A DNA stretch of 64,000 bases from Gambelia wislizenii. Its lineage: Eukaryota; Chordata; Lepidosauria; Squamata; Crotaphytidae. Positions 54,808-64,000 of the stretch are shown here, piece by piece. Position 1 is the first letter of the stretch; each line of letters begins with the position of its first letter. The notes below the pieces were generated by a model, which had not been told where the DNA came from, searched no databases, and saw only the letters and a program-made list of their open reading frames with translations. The position numbers and the translations under genes are program-made. Where the stretch lies: contig JAUMIR010000005.1 of NCBI GenBank assembly GCA_030847615.1, forward strand, positions 169,536,596 through 169,600,595, in the 5' to 3' direction.

Positions 54808-55219
54808 CCCAAAATAGTACTCTTCGGTGAACTCGCCACAGGTCAGCGTAAGAGGGGCGCTCCAAAAAAGCAATACAAGGACTCCCTGAAACAACATCTC
54901 AGGCTTGGCCAAATTGATCACCAACAATGGTCCTCCCTGGCCTCACATCGGGAGGCATGGAGACGCACTATCCACAATGCTGCAGCCTTGTTTGAGAACT
55001 CACACCGAACAAGTCTTGAAGAGAAACGGCAACGCAGTAAGAATCACAACCTGGTAACATCACCCAAGGAGACCTTCTGCTGTGCTTTCTGCAACCGGAC
55101 TTGTCTATCTCGGTTTGGCCTTTTTAGTCATCAGCGCACTTGCAGAAAATGCGGGATGAGTCCTTCCTGAATCTTTGTTTGCAAAGAAAAGCCAGAGAGA
55201 GAGAGAGAGAGAGAGAGAA
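54808..55219 (+). mobile_element. unclassified LINE, 3' end with (GA)n tail (copy 3)
   Basis: Coding blocks match 1936-2352, then a 60-residue open stretch (54988-55170) carries a Cys/His cluster: CAFC, twelve residues, then HQRTC. This is a C-terminal zinc-finger-like motif. It ends gaagaaaagccagagagaga and flows into (GA)n at 55194-55219. 5' truncated. Confidence 0.85.
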
Positions 55220-56214
55220 TACATTCCTGCCCTGGTGGGTCAAATGGCTTTCAATCACACTCCCTAGAATCAGAATGTGGACCAATCAGAATGTGGACCA
55301 GTTGCTTTTTGGGACTACAACTCTCAGAATCCCTCAGCTGGCATAGTTTCACATTTCCCAAAAGGAATGTTCACATACTGTGCCTAGAATGTATCATCAG
55401 TTTGGTGGTTTGCCAGTGGGATAACAGCCTCATAGTATTTTTCTGATAAGTTGATAAGCTTTCCTAGTTTGTCCCCTCCAAAATTCTCTAGGCAATGGCA
55501 AGTCTCAAAAATGTTTATATGGCTGCAGTAAGCATCTTTGGAATGTTGGCACCTCTGGCTTCATTTGCCTGGTTTCCTTCTGGCCCTGTGCTCCTCCCTT
55601 CCAGTATTTGCATTTCTTGTCAGTAGTGCCTGTTGCCAATAGGAAAATTAGGTAATTCATGGGGAAAGGAGTGGTGGTGGCCATTGTTTCGGCAGCAGGG
55701 AATTGGGAGCCTCCTCACCCATCCAAAGGTGAAAGTTCTCTAGAGGGTTGCCTGAGGTTGCTGTATATGTTCCATAAATGCAATAGGAATGGAATAATGA
55801 ATATTTCCTGCTTTTTTCTTCCCTTGCTACCATTCTCTTCTGAATCTCTTGAATATGCACAATAGGCTCTAGATTGGGAGCAAGGAGAGGCACATTGCAC
55901 CTATTGCCCTTTTGCTCTACTCATGTGAGAAGGTAAAGAGGTACTCGAATAAATGGGGCATAGCTGGCTGTATCATTAGTTCAATTGAGGCCGCTACTTC
56001 AGGCAGCAGGTGCTGGTGTCACGAATGGGCAGTGAATTATTGACAAATACATATGTTATTGTTGTATGTTTGCTTCCAGAAAGAGGAGAGGGATTTTCTG
56101 CCCCAGAAGCCAAAATAAACTGATTTGGGGGGGGGGTCTTTGTTGCTTGGTTCAAGAAACAAAGTATCTTATCTCTGCTAGGGAGATCCAGTAGTGTTTT
56201 TCACATATCTCAAC
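55220..56214. other. no gene; 16-bp tandem duplication at 55266-55297
   Basis: aatcagaatgtggacc is present twice head to tail. Otherwise about 1 kb of unassigned sequence, with a G run near 56128. Confidence 0.45.
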
Positions 56215-56276
56215 AGAAAAGCTGGGTCCCATCCCAGGAGAATGGCAGGATATAAATAAAGTAAATAAATAAATGA
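56215..56276 (+). repeat. LINE 3' tail remnant
   Basis: ggagaatggcaggatataaa followed by taaagtaaataaataaat is the terminal piece of the squamate LINE tail seen reversed at 5101 and 53450. Confidence 0.6.
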
Positions 56277-56409
56277 TGGACTGTTAGTACAGGGCAGGAA
56301 ATAGGCACAAGGGGGAAAGAATGAAGTAAGATATCCTGGGAAAGACAGATGGAAAGGAGAACGGAATTCTGAACAAAAGCATGCTGTAATACTGCAGGTC
56401 TCACCTATA

Positions 56410-56741
56410 CAGGTTGCCCCCCCCTTACCCAAGGGTACATTCCCTGATTTACCACAGATATGTGAAACTATATATAATAACAAACTGCCATATTATACCA
56501 TAGAGTTGTGCTGGAGGACCTAGAAAATGCTACAGAGGATGCCTCTCTAGGCATCTGGTGCGACTGTATGGTCAACATCTGGCAGAAGTTGACCATAGAG
56601 TCCACTGGAGGACCTCCCAACACCTAGAGAGATCACCTCTAGTGTGACTCTATGGTCCTCCAGATGCCTAGAGATCTTTCCCCCCGATCATGAGTACGTG
56701 AAACCGTGGGTACCAATCCCACATAAACAGGGGACAAGCTG
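56410..56741. mobile_element. Tigger-like MITE, 332 bp
   Basis: Left caggttgcccccccttaccc-like end after TA (56408-56409); right aaacaggggacaagctg. It shares ccatagagttgtgctggagg and ttgaccatagagtccactgg with 19310-19532. Inside, 'gcctctctaggcatctggtg' and 'actctatggtcctccagatg' form an extra palindrome that lengthens it. Confidence 0.75.
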
Positions 56742-56779
56742 AACACAACAGAGTGGGCATTTGAAATATTACCTCAGAT

Positions 56780-56990
56780 ATCCACCATGAACCCACTCAA
56801 TCTTGGTGGAAGCTAAGTAGGCTGGTGCTTGGTTAGTACTTGTATGAGAGACCACTGAAGAATACCAAGGAGGTCTTCAGGCAGGGTAAGAAAAAATTCT
56901 CTTTGAAACACTGGAGAGCTTCTGGTGGCCATGACAATACTAGGCTACATGGATCAATGTGAATCTGTATAAAGTAGCTTTCTGAGTCCT
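56780..56990 (+). mobile_element. 5S-rRNA-derived SINE, second type
   Basis: The head cttggtggaagctaagtagg then tgcttggttagtacttgtat then gagagaccactgaagaatac is again 5S-like, with an A-box-like aagctaagtag. The tail is different from 17200-17420: caatactaggctacatggat then gtataaagtagctttctgag. So 5S heads are joined to two distinct tails in this window. Confidence 0.7.
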
Positions 56991-57019
56991 GTGTGGTCTC
57001 CAGATCTAAATGTCACATA

Positions 57020-57222
57020 GGACTTTTTCAGACATTTAAAAAGCAACGCAAGCAGACTCGTCAGCTTGCGAGGCTGCTGTGCTGCAGTGTCAGTTTTGGA
57101 TGACGCTGCCCTCTAGCGGTACTGTTGCAGTACCGCGTGGAGAGTTGAGCGTCATATTTGCTTGATTTTTACTCACGATCAACTTTCTGCTTGCGTTGCT
57201 TTTTAAACGTCCGAAAAAGTCC
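57020..57222. mobile_element. foldback-family transposon, 203 bp
   Basis: Left ggactttttcagacatttaa then aaagcaacgcaagcag; right is its complement with two differences (a roughly 36-bp pair). The middle (ggatgacgctgccctctagc, actgttgcagtaccgc, gatttttactcacgatcaac) is the left arm and loop of 38965-39293, with most of the second arm deleted. Flanks ata and tta. Confidence 0.85.
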
Positions 57223-58240
57223 TTAGAACCAAAAGAGTGTTACAGTGACAGCAGGAATCATCTCTCAAGAATTGTTCCGGTTCACTGTAACTATTTAAAA
57301 ATCTAAAACGCATGTGGTCATCAAGCATCACATACATTGTACAGTAGTACTAAAAAACAGTGTCCTTATGTCAATTCACTGTTAAATGTTTAAACTTGAA
57401 TCAAAGATATGCTAATGCATCTGGTCTTGTGTTCTCCAAAACAAACAAGACATCAGAACTGACTGAAAGGGGAAAGGAGGTGACTCATTCCAAACCAAAC
57501 AGTGCTTTGCATAAATTAAGGAAATAATTATCCAGTGACATAGCAAACTCATAGCATGGCACATTTTCCCTTTGGAACATGACACTGAAGATTAAATGCC
57601 AGCTGTCACTGAATGATATATTCCAGCACTTAGTTCTAGGCAAAATACCACCTATTGTATTTTTATTAAGCAATAGAGTTTACAAAGGTAATTATAGCAA
57701 CAACCATGGCATGTGAGTAAATCATGAAGATAAAAGAACAACGTTGCCAGGGATACCCAGGGGCTTTCCTCTTTAGAAAGGAAAAAAGAAGAAGAAGCTG
57801 TTTCCTTGTGTCAGGAATAGTGTCAGGAATAGTGTCTTCACACAATAACAGAAGATTAGGGGGGGGGGTGCTGGAAAGGTGTGTTAGTGTCTGCTTAACC
57901 AGAAGAACTGAAAGGCACTCAGGGCCAAAGAACATGGTGCCACAGCCAGGAGAACCAAGGGTGGTTTTCATCACCTCTACATAAAGTCAAGTTAGCTTTC
58001 CCTGACACTGGGCCTTTCCTAACTCTCTGGCCCAAGCTCCCAACCCAGAGCAAATGGAACTGAGCATCAGGAGATGTAAGGTCAAAGAGAGCCAGTAGAA
58101 TAGAAGGAGGCAGGATACCTCCAAGACATACATATGCAGCCCCTGTTGCAGGTTTGGGGTGGGAGGACATGTGTCCTACTTCAGTGTCTTTTTTAAAAAA
58201 GAGAAAGAGAGATCAGAGGACAGTCCTCTATTTGAAGATA
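57223..58240. other. no gene; small tandem gtgtcaggaata repeat near 57809
   Basis: About 1 kb with opposite-strand frames at 57666-57984 that overlap and lack motifs. A 12-base unit is duplicated near 57809-57832. Confidence 0.4.
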
Positions 58241-58512
58241 CAGGCCACATATAAGCCAATCATATCCTCAGGGGTTCAGTTCCCAGGCTTACTGCAGATA
58301 CAGGAAACCATAGATAATAGCAAACCCTATTAAAATAAAGGACTTCCAGTACAAACATATCATAGACTTGCATTGGAGGACCTAGCAATTCCAAGAGAGC
58401 ATACCTCTATGGACATTTTTCAGCACAACTCTATGGTATGTGTCGCTATTTTTCAGTCATGGATAACTGAAACCACAGATATTGGTTTCATGGATATGGA
58501 GGGAGGGTGACT
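58241..58512. mobile_element. Tigger-like MITE, 272 bp, TA duplication
   Basis: Left caggccacatataagccaat then catatcc; right catggatatggagggagggt then gacttg, TA on both sides (58239-58240 and 58513-58514). The interior keeps catagataatagcaaaccct and tgcattggaggacctagcaa, shared with the other Tigger-like copies. Confidence 0.78.
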
Positions 58513-58692
58513 TGTATGGTCTCCTTCAAGGATTATTCAGTCCAAGTCTGGTCTAAAGGTAAAAAATGTTAGGGGGAAAGCAACTTAAAGTTGCCCATTG
58601 AGTGTTAACACTTGAACAGAGTCTCAACCACCACACAGACCCTCTGGTCACAGTTTTGCTTACTTTGGTGAGATTATTGTCTTTGTATCTAA
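58513..58692. other. no recognisable feature
   Basis: A short spacer between two MITEs. It is crossed by frames whose length comes from the palindrome to the right. Confidence 0.4.
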
Positions 58693-58987
58693 GGACTTTT
58701 TCAAATGGGGGGGGAAACCCCAAGGAGGTTGGGAGAAGAACAGCGCTGTCATGCTTACAGCACTCCGTTTCTGGTGGTGCCATCCTCCTCCTGACCTTCC
58801 CCCGTGCTTCCTCCATGCTGCAGGTGCCACTTTTTATTGATGGGGGTTTTCTGGCCTGCAGCATGAAGGAAGCATGGGGGAAGGTCGAGAGGAGGATGTC
58901 GGCATCCGAAATGGAGCCCTGTAAGCACGACAGTGCCATTATTCTCCTGACCTCCTCAGGAGGGGGTTCCCCCATTTGAAAAAGTCC
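58693..58987. mobile_element. foldback transposon, 295 bp, GGACTTTTTCAAATGG ends
   Basis: Left ggactttttcaaatgggggg; right ccccatttgaaaaagtcc. Flanking taa is exact (58690-58692 and 58988-58990). The arms face each other throughout (atgcttacagcactccgttt against aatggagccctgtaagcacg). Mirror-image open frames of 125-140 codons on both strands are produced by the palindrome. Confidence 0.88.
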
Positions 58988-59476
58988 TAAATTAAAGTTA
59001 TGACTAACTGTAATAGCCAGTGGTGCTTGGGAAAATTATTAATCATTCAGTTCAGTTTCAACTTCTCTATAGGATGATGGCACATCTTTTTGGGTGCTCA
59101 AACGTTCCTCACATTTACATTAGTCTCAGCAGCCCTTGAGAGAGAATGTCTCTCCCAACTGACCAGTAAACATACAGAACTACTATCACTTCAGTCCAGG
59201 TTTTTATGTTGTTGGGGGGGGGGTTGCCATGGATTTTCTCAGCAAGTTCATACCTTCAAATGTTTTATACAGTAGATGAAAACTGAGACACTTGTGGCCA
59301 AGCAAGTTAAAACAATCAATTCTTCCATTTGAGGAATATGTCCGCTCCATGTTGCTGTTTCCACAGATACAGTCATGAGTTAGTCCACAACAAACTTATA
59401 CTTGAAAATTGCATCCTTGCACTGCACAGCTAGAAGGGAACTCTACTACCAAATATACATGTATGGGAGCTTCTTA
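58988..59476. other. no clear feature
   Basis: About 490 bases. A piece at 59280 (aactgagacacttgtggcca) recalls repeat U near 16430, too short to annotate as a copy. Confidence 0.35.
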
Positions 59477-60110
59477 GAACTTTATCAGACACGGCAAAAA
59501 TTGCATGATTACAACACCATGATAGCCCAAATGGATCCCGCTATTACATGACATCGTAGTTCTCCCATGCTTACTGTGTGCTGCAGCCACAAATATGGCA
59601 TCACTTTCCTTTAATGGGACGAGCCCACAATAGCCCTCTATATCGCTCTTTTCATGGTATTGAAGAGTGTGCAAAAACAGGTCCCACTGTAATCATGAGA
59701 TTATAGCATGAATGGGCAGTCCTCTTTCACCCCTCTCCATTTCCAGCAAGAAAACCTCTGGGTGATAATGTGAAAAGGATACTCTTTTTATGAACTGTCC
59801 CATTTTGTTTCCATGTTATTAGGTGTGTTTAAGTGTTTATGTGCTGATTTACTTTGTTATTAAAGGGGTTTTTGGTGTTTCAAAGCACACTCACATCTTC
59901 TTGTGAGAACCACCAAAATCTTGCCCATGCTAAGTCATGGAAGTAAACTCCTGTTCTTAAAATGCTAATGGTCATTGTGTGATAATTCTGTGGTGTTTGA
60001 ATTGCACAATTACAGCAATGTGCAATAATAAGTGTAATAATGCCACTATATTTCCACTTTCCTCATTCACGGACTTACAACATTATTAGCTGCTAGTCTG
60101 ATAAATGTCC
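59477..60110 (+). mobile_element. 3-bp-duplication transposon family B, copy 3
   Basis: Left gaactttatcagacacggca; right gctagtctgataaatgtcc. Flanks tta and ata. It aligns with 32087-32695 throughout, sharing gtttaagtgtttatgtgctg-like, cttcttgtgagaaccaccaa and gtgtgataattctgtggtg. It is the least truncated of the three copies. Confidence 0.82.
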
Positions 60111-60625
60111 ATAGAATACAAATTTTCATAAATGTCTCAAGTAGTGAAACATTTATGAGCATGATGGTCTGAGGCATATTTTTAAATGATTAGAAAAGGC
60201 ATTCATGGCTATAGTTACACATGTAAAGATATGCCAGAGCTCCAATGTACACAGAGTTCACTTGCTTTAAGACAGGGATGGGCCACATGCAGTCCCTGGC
60301 TCCTCATTGTACAGCTTCAGGAGAATCCTTAACATGCAACCCTTCAAAAAATTATCTGATTTTTTCCCAGCAAAAATACCTCCAAATCATCACAAAATAT
60401 GGGTGTCTGTGTTCCTCCCCCCCGCCCCCGCTCCAAACCTATACAAAAAAGCCTAACAAAACTCACCGGATTTTGGTCACCAATTATCCTTATTTTTATT
60501 CACCTATACCCTATTGGTCAGCCCCAATTAGAGTAAACCCATTGAATCAATTGTTGGATCAACACATAGGTAAGTGCCTTAAATTCAATGGATCTACTTT
60601 AGTTGAGACAAACAATAGGGATTCA
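60111..60625. repeat. hAT MITE left part (60270-60520) and repeat K (60522-60625)
   Basis: At 60270, acagggatgggccacatgca then gtccctggctcctcattgta is a hAT MITE left end. Repeat K follows: caattagagtaaacccattg, aatcaattg, and facing aattcaatggatctacttta. A 157-codon frame across both is not supported as a gene. Confidence 0.5.
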
Positions 60626-61938
60626 GACCATCATCATCATTTACAGTTGAAACCGAAAGTGACATTACAGCACCTCTTGTCACCCCAAGGAGCCATACTA
60701 AAATGTTCTTCCCCTTAACAATTGCCCACCCATCCTTGAAGAGATAAAGGTCTTTGCTTTACCCTTCACTTGTTCACAAGTGCTGAAGGAGAGAAGACTC
60801 CTTTGCCTGTTCCTTGGGTCCCCATGAGGCTGAAAAATAAGATACACTCTTATCCCCTGCTGAGCCCTTCAGCTCTGTTACAAATTATAATCCAAAAAAG
60901 CCACATTCATTGTCTTGAACTCCACCCCTCTGTGATGTAGGAAATGAGGATGATGAGAAGGGAGCCTGCTGTTTTTAAGACTTTAAATGTGCATTTAATA
61001 TAATGGTCATTCTGGATTTAATTATCCATTCAGGAAGTCTACCTACGTGCCATCAGACCAACATTTTGAACTTACTGATGTGATGATGGGTAATAAATAC
61101 ACCAGCCAGATCATTCAGGGACTCAGGTTGCAGTGGAAGAATGAAGCAAGATTGAATAAATGAGGAGTGTTTGGTGTGGTGATGCCTCGGGGCCAAAATA
61201 CATCTTCTGTGAAGTGCGTGGTTTTCATTTACATTTTTTTGTGTGTGTGCGTGGGTGGCACTTGCAGTAGGGAGGCAAAATGGTTTGGGTCCAATCCACT
61301 GCAGGGTGGCTAGTGGGTTTACCCTTCACCCCAACACTGCAGTCCCAGTGAAAATCCCTCCTTAGTAAATCTGCAAGCTGCCCCATGAGGAAAGCTTCTA
61401 TGGGTGCACTGATGTGGGTTTTTTTCCCATTTATATATGTTCAGTAGATAGATACAAGCTCCATAGGCAGATATGGCAGGTCATCAACTTTTGTTATTAC
61501 CAGCCCTTGCCCTGTGCCACTTAATGCTCTTCAGTCATCATTATCAGCAGATCATGCTTATCTCCATTTGTTGGGGGCGGGGGCTTCAGCTATAACTTTC
61601 TGTATTTCAAGCTGTTTTTAACAGCACAAAACCAGCCTAAGGCAAGAGTTTTGTGTTGTTGGGTTTTTTGTTTTTGTTTTTGAGAGAGATGATGTGAGTT
61701 GCCAACTATGTGTGAAAATGCACTTTAACATCACTGCTGTGTCAGGTTTAAACTTCAGCCATCTTGACTTGAGTTTCCACAGAGGCTTTTAAAGAGATGT
61801 CAAAGCAGCCTGGAACAGCCAGAAAGCAGCCCAAGAAAAAGCCACAAAAAATCTAAGGATGTCAAAGCATTCAAAATTGATGAATAAAACATCAAAGTAT
61901 GGCATGGGTTGCTTTGTGCCTTTGAAAAATGGATCTAT
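60626..61938. other. no recognisable feature
   Basis: About 1.3 kb of unassigned sequence with short G and T runs (61229-61270, 61655-61682). No exon or shared repeat seen. Confidence 0.35.
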
Positions 61939-62290
61939 GGAGATTAGCAGATGCTTCAAAAAGCCCAACAGGAGCATGCGAGGATGACGTCACTGTACCA
62001 GGAATGGGTCCTGGTTTCGCATGACGTTGTTACCCTCACATGCTGCCTCCGTGCAAACTCTGTGCTGCAATGGAGAACAAGTCTTCGCTTTTCACTTATG
62101 GAAGTTTCCGCCAATGAAAAGTGACAGCTTGTTCTCTGCTGCAGCACAAAGTCTACACAGAGGCAGCACGTGAGGATAACAACGTAATGCGAAACCAGGA
62201 GCCATTCCTGGTACAGTGATGTCATCCTCGCACGCAAGAAACATCCTTGTGGGCTTTTTGCAGGTGTTTTGCCTGCATCTGATAATCTCC
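61939..62290. mobile_element. foldback transposon, 352 bp, GGAGATTAGCAGATGC ends
   Basis: Left ggagattagcagatgcttca; right gcctgcatctgataatctcc. The arms pair along most of their length (gtcactgtaccaggaatggg against ccattcctggtacagtgatg) to a loop near 62095-62125. A TGACGTCA string lies at 61985-61992 in the left arm. Flanks tat and ttt. No coding content. Confidence 0.85.
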
Positions 62291-62715
62291 TTTGAAAATT
62301 AACTGGAAGAGGATTTATTTACAAAATTGTCCAGCACATTTCATATATCTGTATTCTTCCTCGGAGGGAACACAAGACAAAATCAGACACAAGACAAAAT
62401 CTTGGAAAGCCACTGCTGGCCACACCAGAGCAGAGGTCTGCTCACAAGCCAGTTTCCTATGTGCATAGATACACTGTAATTGAACAGTTACAATGAACAT
62501 TTCAGCAAAAGTGCTCCCAGATGTAGTTAACTCACTTAAATCTTTACCTCAGTGATCTACAGCAGCACTTGTACAGTCCCATTGACAGATATTTTGACTT
62601 GAACTGGCCTATCTATATTAGACAGGGTGGCCAATGGTGACACTGGGGGGTGGGGTGCAGAGAGGCCGAACTGCACCAGGTGACACCATTGGAGGAAGGG
62701 GTGACACCAGTGTTA
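62291..62715. other. no recognisable feature
   Basis: About 425 bases. It has a local duplicate of cagacacaagacaaaatc near 62372-62401 and nothing else notable. Confidence 0.4.
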
Positions 62716-62963
62716 GGAGATTATCACACTACACTGCTATAGTGCTATTATTCCACTTTATTTGCTATATAGTGCTATTATTCCACTTTATTTGCTGCCT
62801 CCTGTGGAATCCTGAGATTTGCAGTTTAGGGAGGGGCATTTAGCATTCTCAGCCAGAGAGGTCTTAGGCCTCATTAAACTACAAACCCCAGAAATCTACA
62901 GGAGGCTGTCACAGCAATTAAAGTGGAATAATAGCACTATAACAGTGTAGTGTGATAAAGTCC
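62716..62963. mobile_element. palindromic MITE, GGAGATTATCACAC type, with internal duplication
   Basis: Left ggagattatcacactacact; right gtgtagtgtgataaagtcc. Halves face each other as in 21409-21623. The segment tagtgctattattccacttt then atttgct occurs twice in tandem at about 62740-62796 in the left arm only. Flanks tta and tga. Confidence 0.8.
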
Positions 62964-63329
62964 TGAGTAATGCCATAGACTAGAGGGTGGCCAACATAGC
63001 TAAATGAAAAGTAGATAAGGTATGAGTCTCATCTACTTACAATGGACATGGTGGCTCTACATCCTCCAAGGGCAAATAAATATTCACATAGGCAGGGGAA
63101 GCACGGCCAGGTGATTTGAATGGCCAAACTCATCCATGTTCTGGGAGGAGAGGCCAGAGAAACACTGGGGAGGTCTGCTCTCCATGCTCATCTTCTTCAT
63201 TGGCTAGAGGCTTGTTCCATTATTGAGCTGAAGTTGGATATTGTTTCATGCCCCTACCCCTCTCTGAGAAAAAATACGATGTTCAGTACACAAGAAAAAA
63301 ACTTAAGACCTGTTTCATATCCTCCAGCT
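62964..63329. other. no recognisable feature
   Basis: About 370 bases. No shared repeat or coding signal seen. Confidence 0.4.
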
Positions 63330-63628
63330 CTTTTTAATTTGTCAGGGACAGTCCCAATTAATCTCTGTTTTCCCACTTTTTCAGCTGCTTTTTAAAATGT
63401 CCCAGGTTCTTTGTGTTCCTCCCACTTTTCCCCTTCGTCCTTGGCTTACTTTCATACATGCAAACTGAGTTCAAAGCACAACAGTATTTTGCATTCAGTT
63501 AACTCAGCAAGTGGGGGGGGAGACAGGAATGGGCAGAACCTTACACTTCCCTGTAGATTCAGGCAAAAGCAAACCACTCCACTCGCTCCCAGCTTATGTG
63601 TGTTCTTCATTTTTGCCATCTTAACCCC
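63330..63628 (+). repeat. unclassified repeat U, second copy
   Basis: gctgctttttaaaatgtccc, tttgcattcagttaactcag, tcaggcaaaagcaaaccact and tgtgttcttcatttttgcca follow the same order as the complement of 16407-16770. It ends exactly where the Tigger-like MITE begins. Confidence 0.6.
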
Positions 63629-63844
63629 CAGTGGTCAACCCCCATATCCACAGGGGATATGTTCCAAGACACACACACACACACCTGTAGATACCTGAAA
63701 GTGTGGATAATAGGGAACCCTATTAATTTCAATGAGATGAACGCTGGAAGTTGACCATAGAATCATATTGGAAGACCTAGAAATGCCTAAAGAACATATT
63801 TTAGGCGGGGGGTGGATAAATGAAACTGTGGATATGCTTGGTCT
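63629..63844. mobile_element. Tigger-like MITE, 216 bp
   Basis: Left cagtggtcaacccccatatc; right gtggatatgcttggtctg then TA. It shares gtggataatagggaacccta and ttgaccatagaatcatattg with 19310-19532. A CA run (63669-63684) interrupts the left subterminal part. Confidence 0.78.
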
Positions 63845-64000
63845 GTACTCAGAAATTGCTTGGTCATGTCTTCCCATTTTCGTCCATTAAATGTTGAAGA
63901 GTATGCTGCTTGTGTGGTGTACCTCACATGATGAACAATTGTTCAGTAAGAGAAATGGAACAACACCCCTACTAAGCAAGCATTGAGGGAAACACCTGAA
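63845..64000. other. no recognisable feature
   Basis: Final 156 bases of the window. Nothing supported. Confidence 0.4.

Noticed and set aside
58553..58979. Mirror-image frames of 140 and 125 codons on opposite strands
   Set aside because: They are produced by the foldback transposon at 58693-58987; a palindrome open on one strand is often open on the other.
1..64000. CRISPR arrays, operons, phage or plasmid features
   Set aside because: No regularly spaced direct repeats with unique spacers, no dense long frames or ribosome-binding sites. The repeat content is that of a vertebrate nuclear genome.

Overview
The window looks like intergenic or intronic nuclear DNA from a squamate reptile, most likely a lizard. 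I base this on the mix of repeats: tRNA-derived SINEs whose tails match the BovB 3' end, a 5S-rRNA-derived SINE, RTE-BovB and CR1 LINEs, Penelope relics, and many short hAT, Tigger-like and 3-bp-duplication (Harbinger-like) nonautonomous DNA transposons. I found no host protein-coding exon, no tRNA, rRNA or snRNA gene, and no CRISPR or other prokaryotic feature. Every open frame I can assign belongs to a transposable element. The remaining long frames are chance reading of palindromes, minisatellites or single-copy DNA.

Layout. 1-5.9 kb holds a LINE fragment with a (GA)n-type 3' end, an exact hAT insertion with an 8-bp duplication and a nested Tigger piece, a Penelope 3' end and a LINE 3' UTR. 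5.9-10.5 kb has two minus-strand SINEs, a Tigger MITE carrying a G-rich minisatellite, and a second SINE family. 12.2-16 kb has the best coding relics: a CR1 3' end (reverse transcriptase plus C-terminus, one in-frame stop) and a decayed RTE-BovB. 16-25 kb and 27-33 kb are dominated by MITEs, many nested or end to end, with a 5S-derived SINE, CTG and minisatellite DNA, and LTR-like segments. 33.8-35.1 kb carries the longest copy of the unclassified LINE (minus strand). 36.6-50.5 kb alternates CR1 fragments, a near-perfect 329-bp foldback, a 1.2-kb 3-bp-duplication element, and a hAT MITE split by a tiny CR1 insertion. 50.5-52.1 kb is the largest stretch resembling nothing else in the window. 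52-64 kb returns to mixed LINE, SINE and MITE DNA.

Main observation. At least fifteen elements of different length and content share terminal inverted repeats that align on one pattern: GG, about six variable bases, then a T/A-rich step and a CAC, CAG or TAA-type core at the same distance from the end. Eight of them have exact 3-bp flanking duplications (tat, ata, ata, aaa, taa, tat, atg, ctt). They fall into several sequence families, three of which have three copies here. This suggests one transposase system that has mobilised many unrelated internal cargos. No autonomous partner is present. Without database searches I cannot say whether these families are already catalogued.
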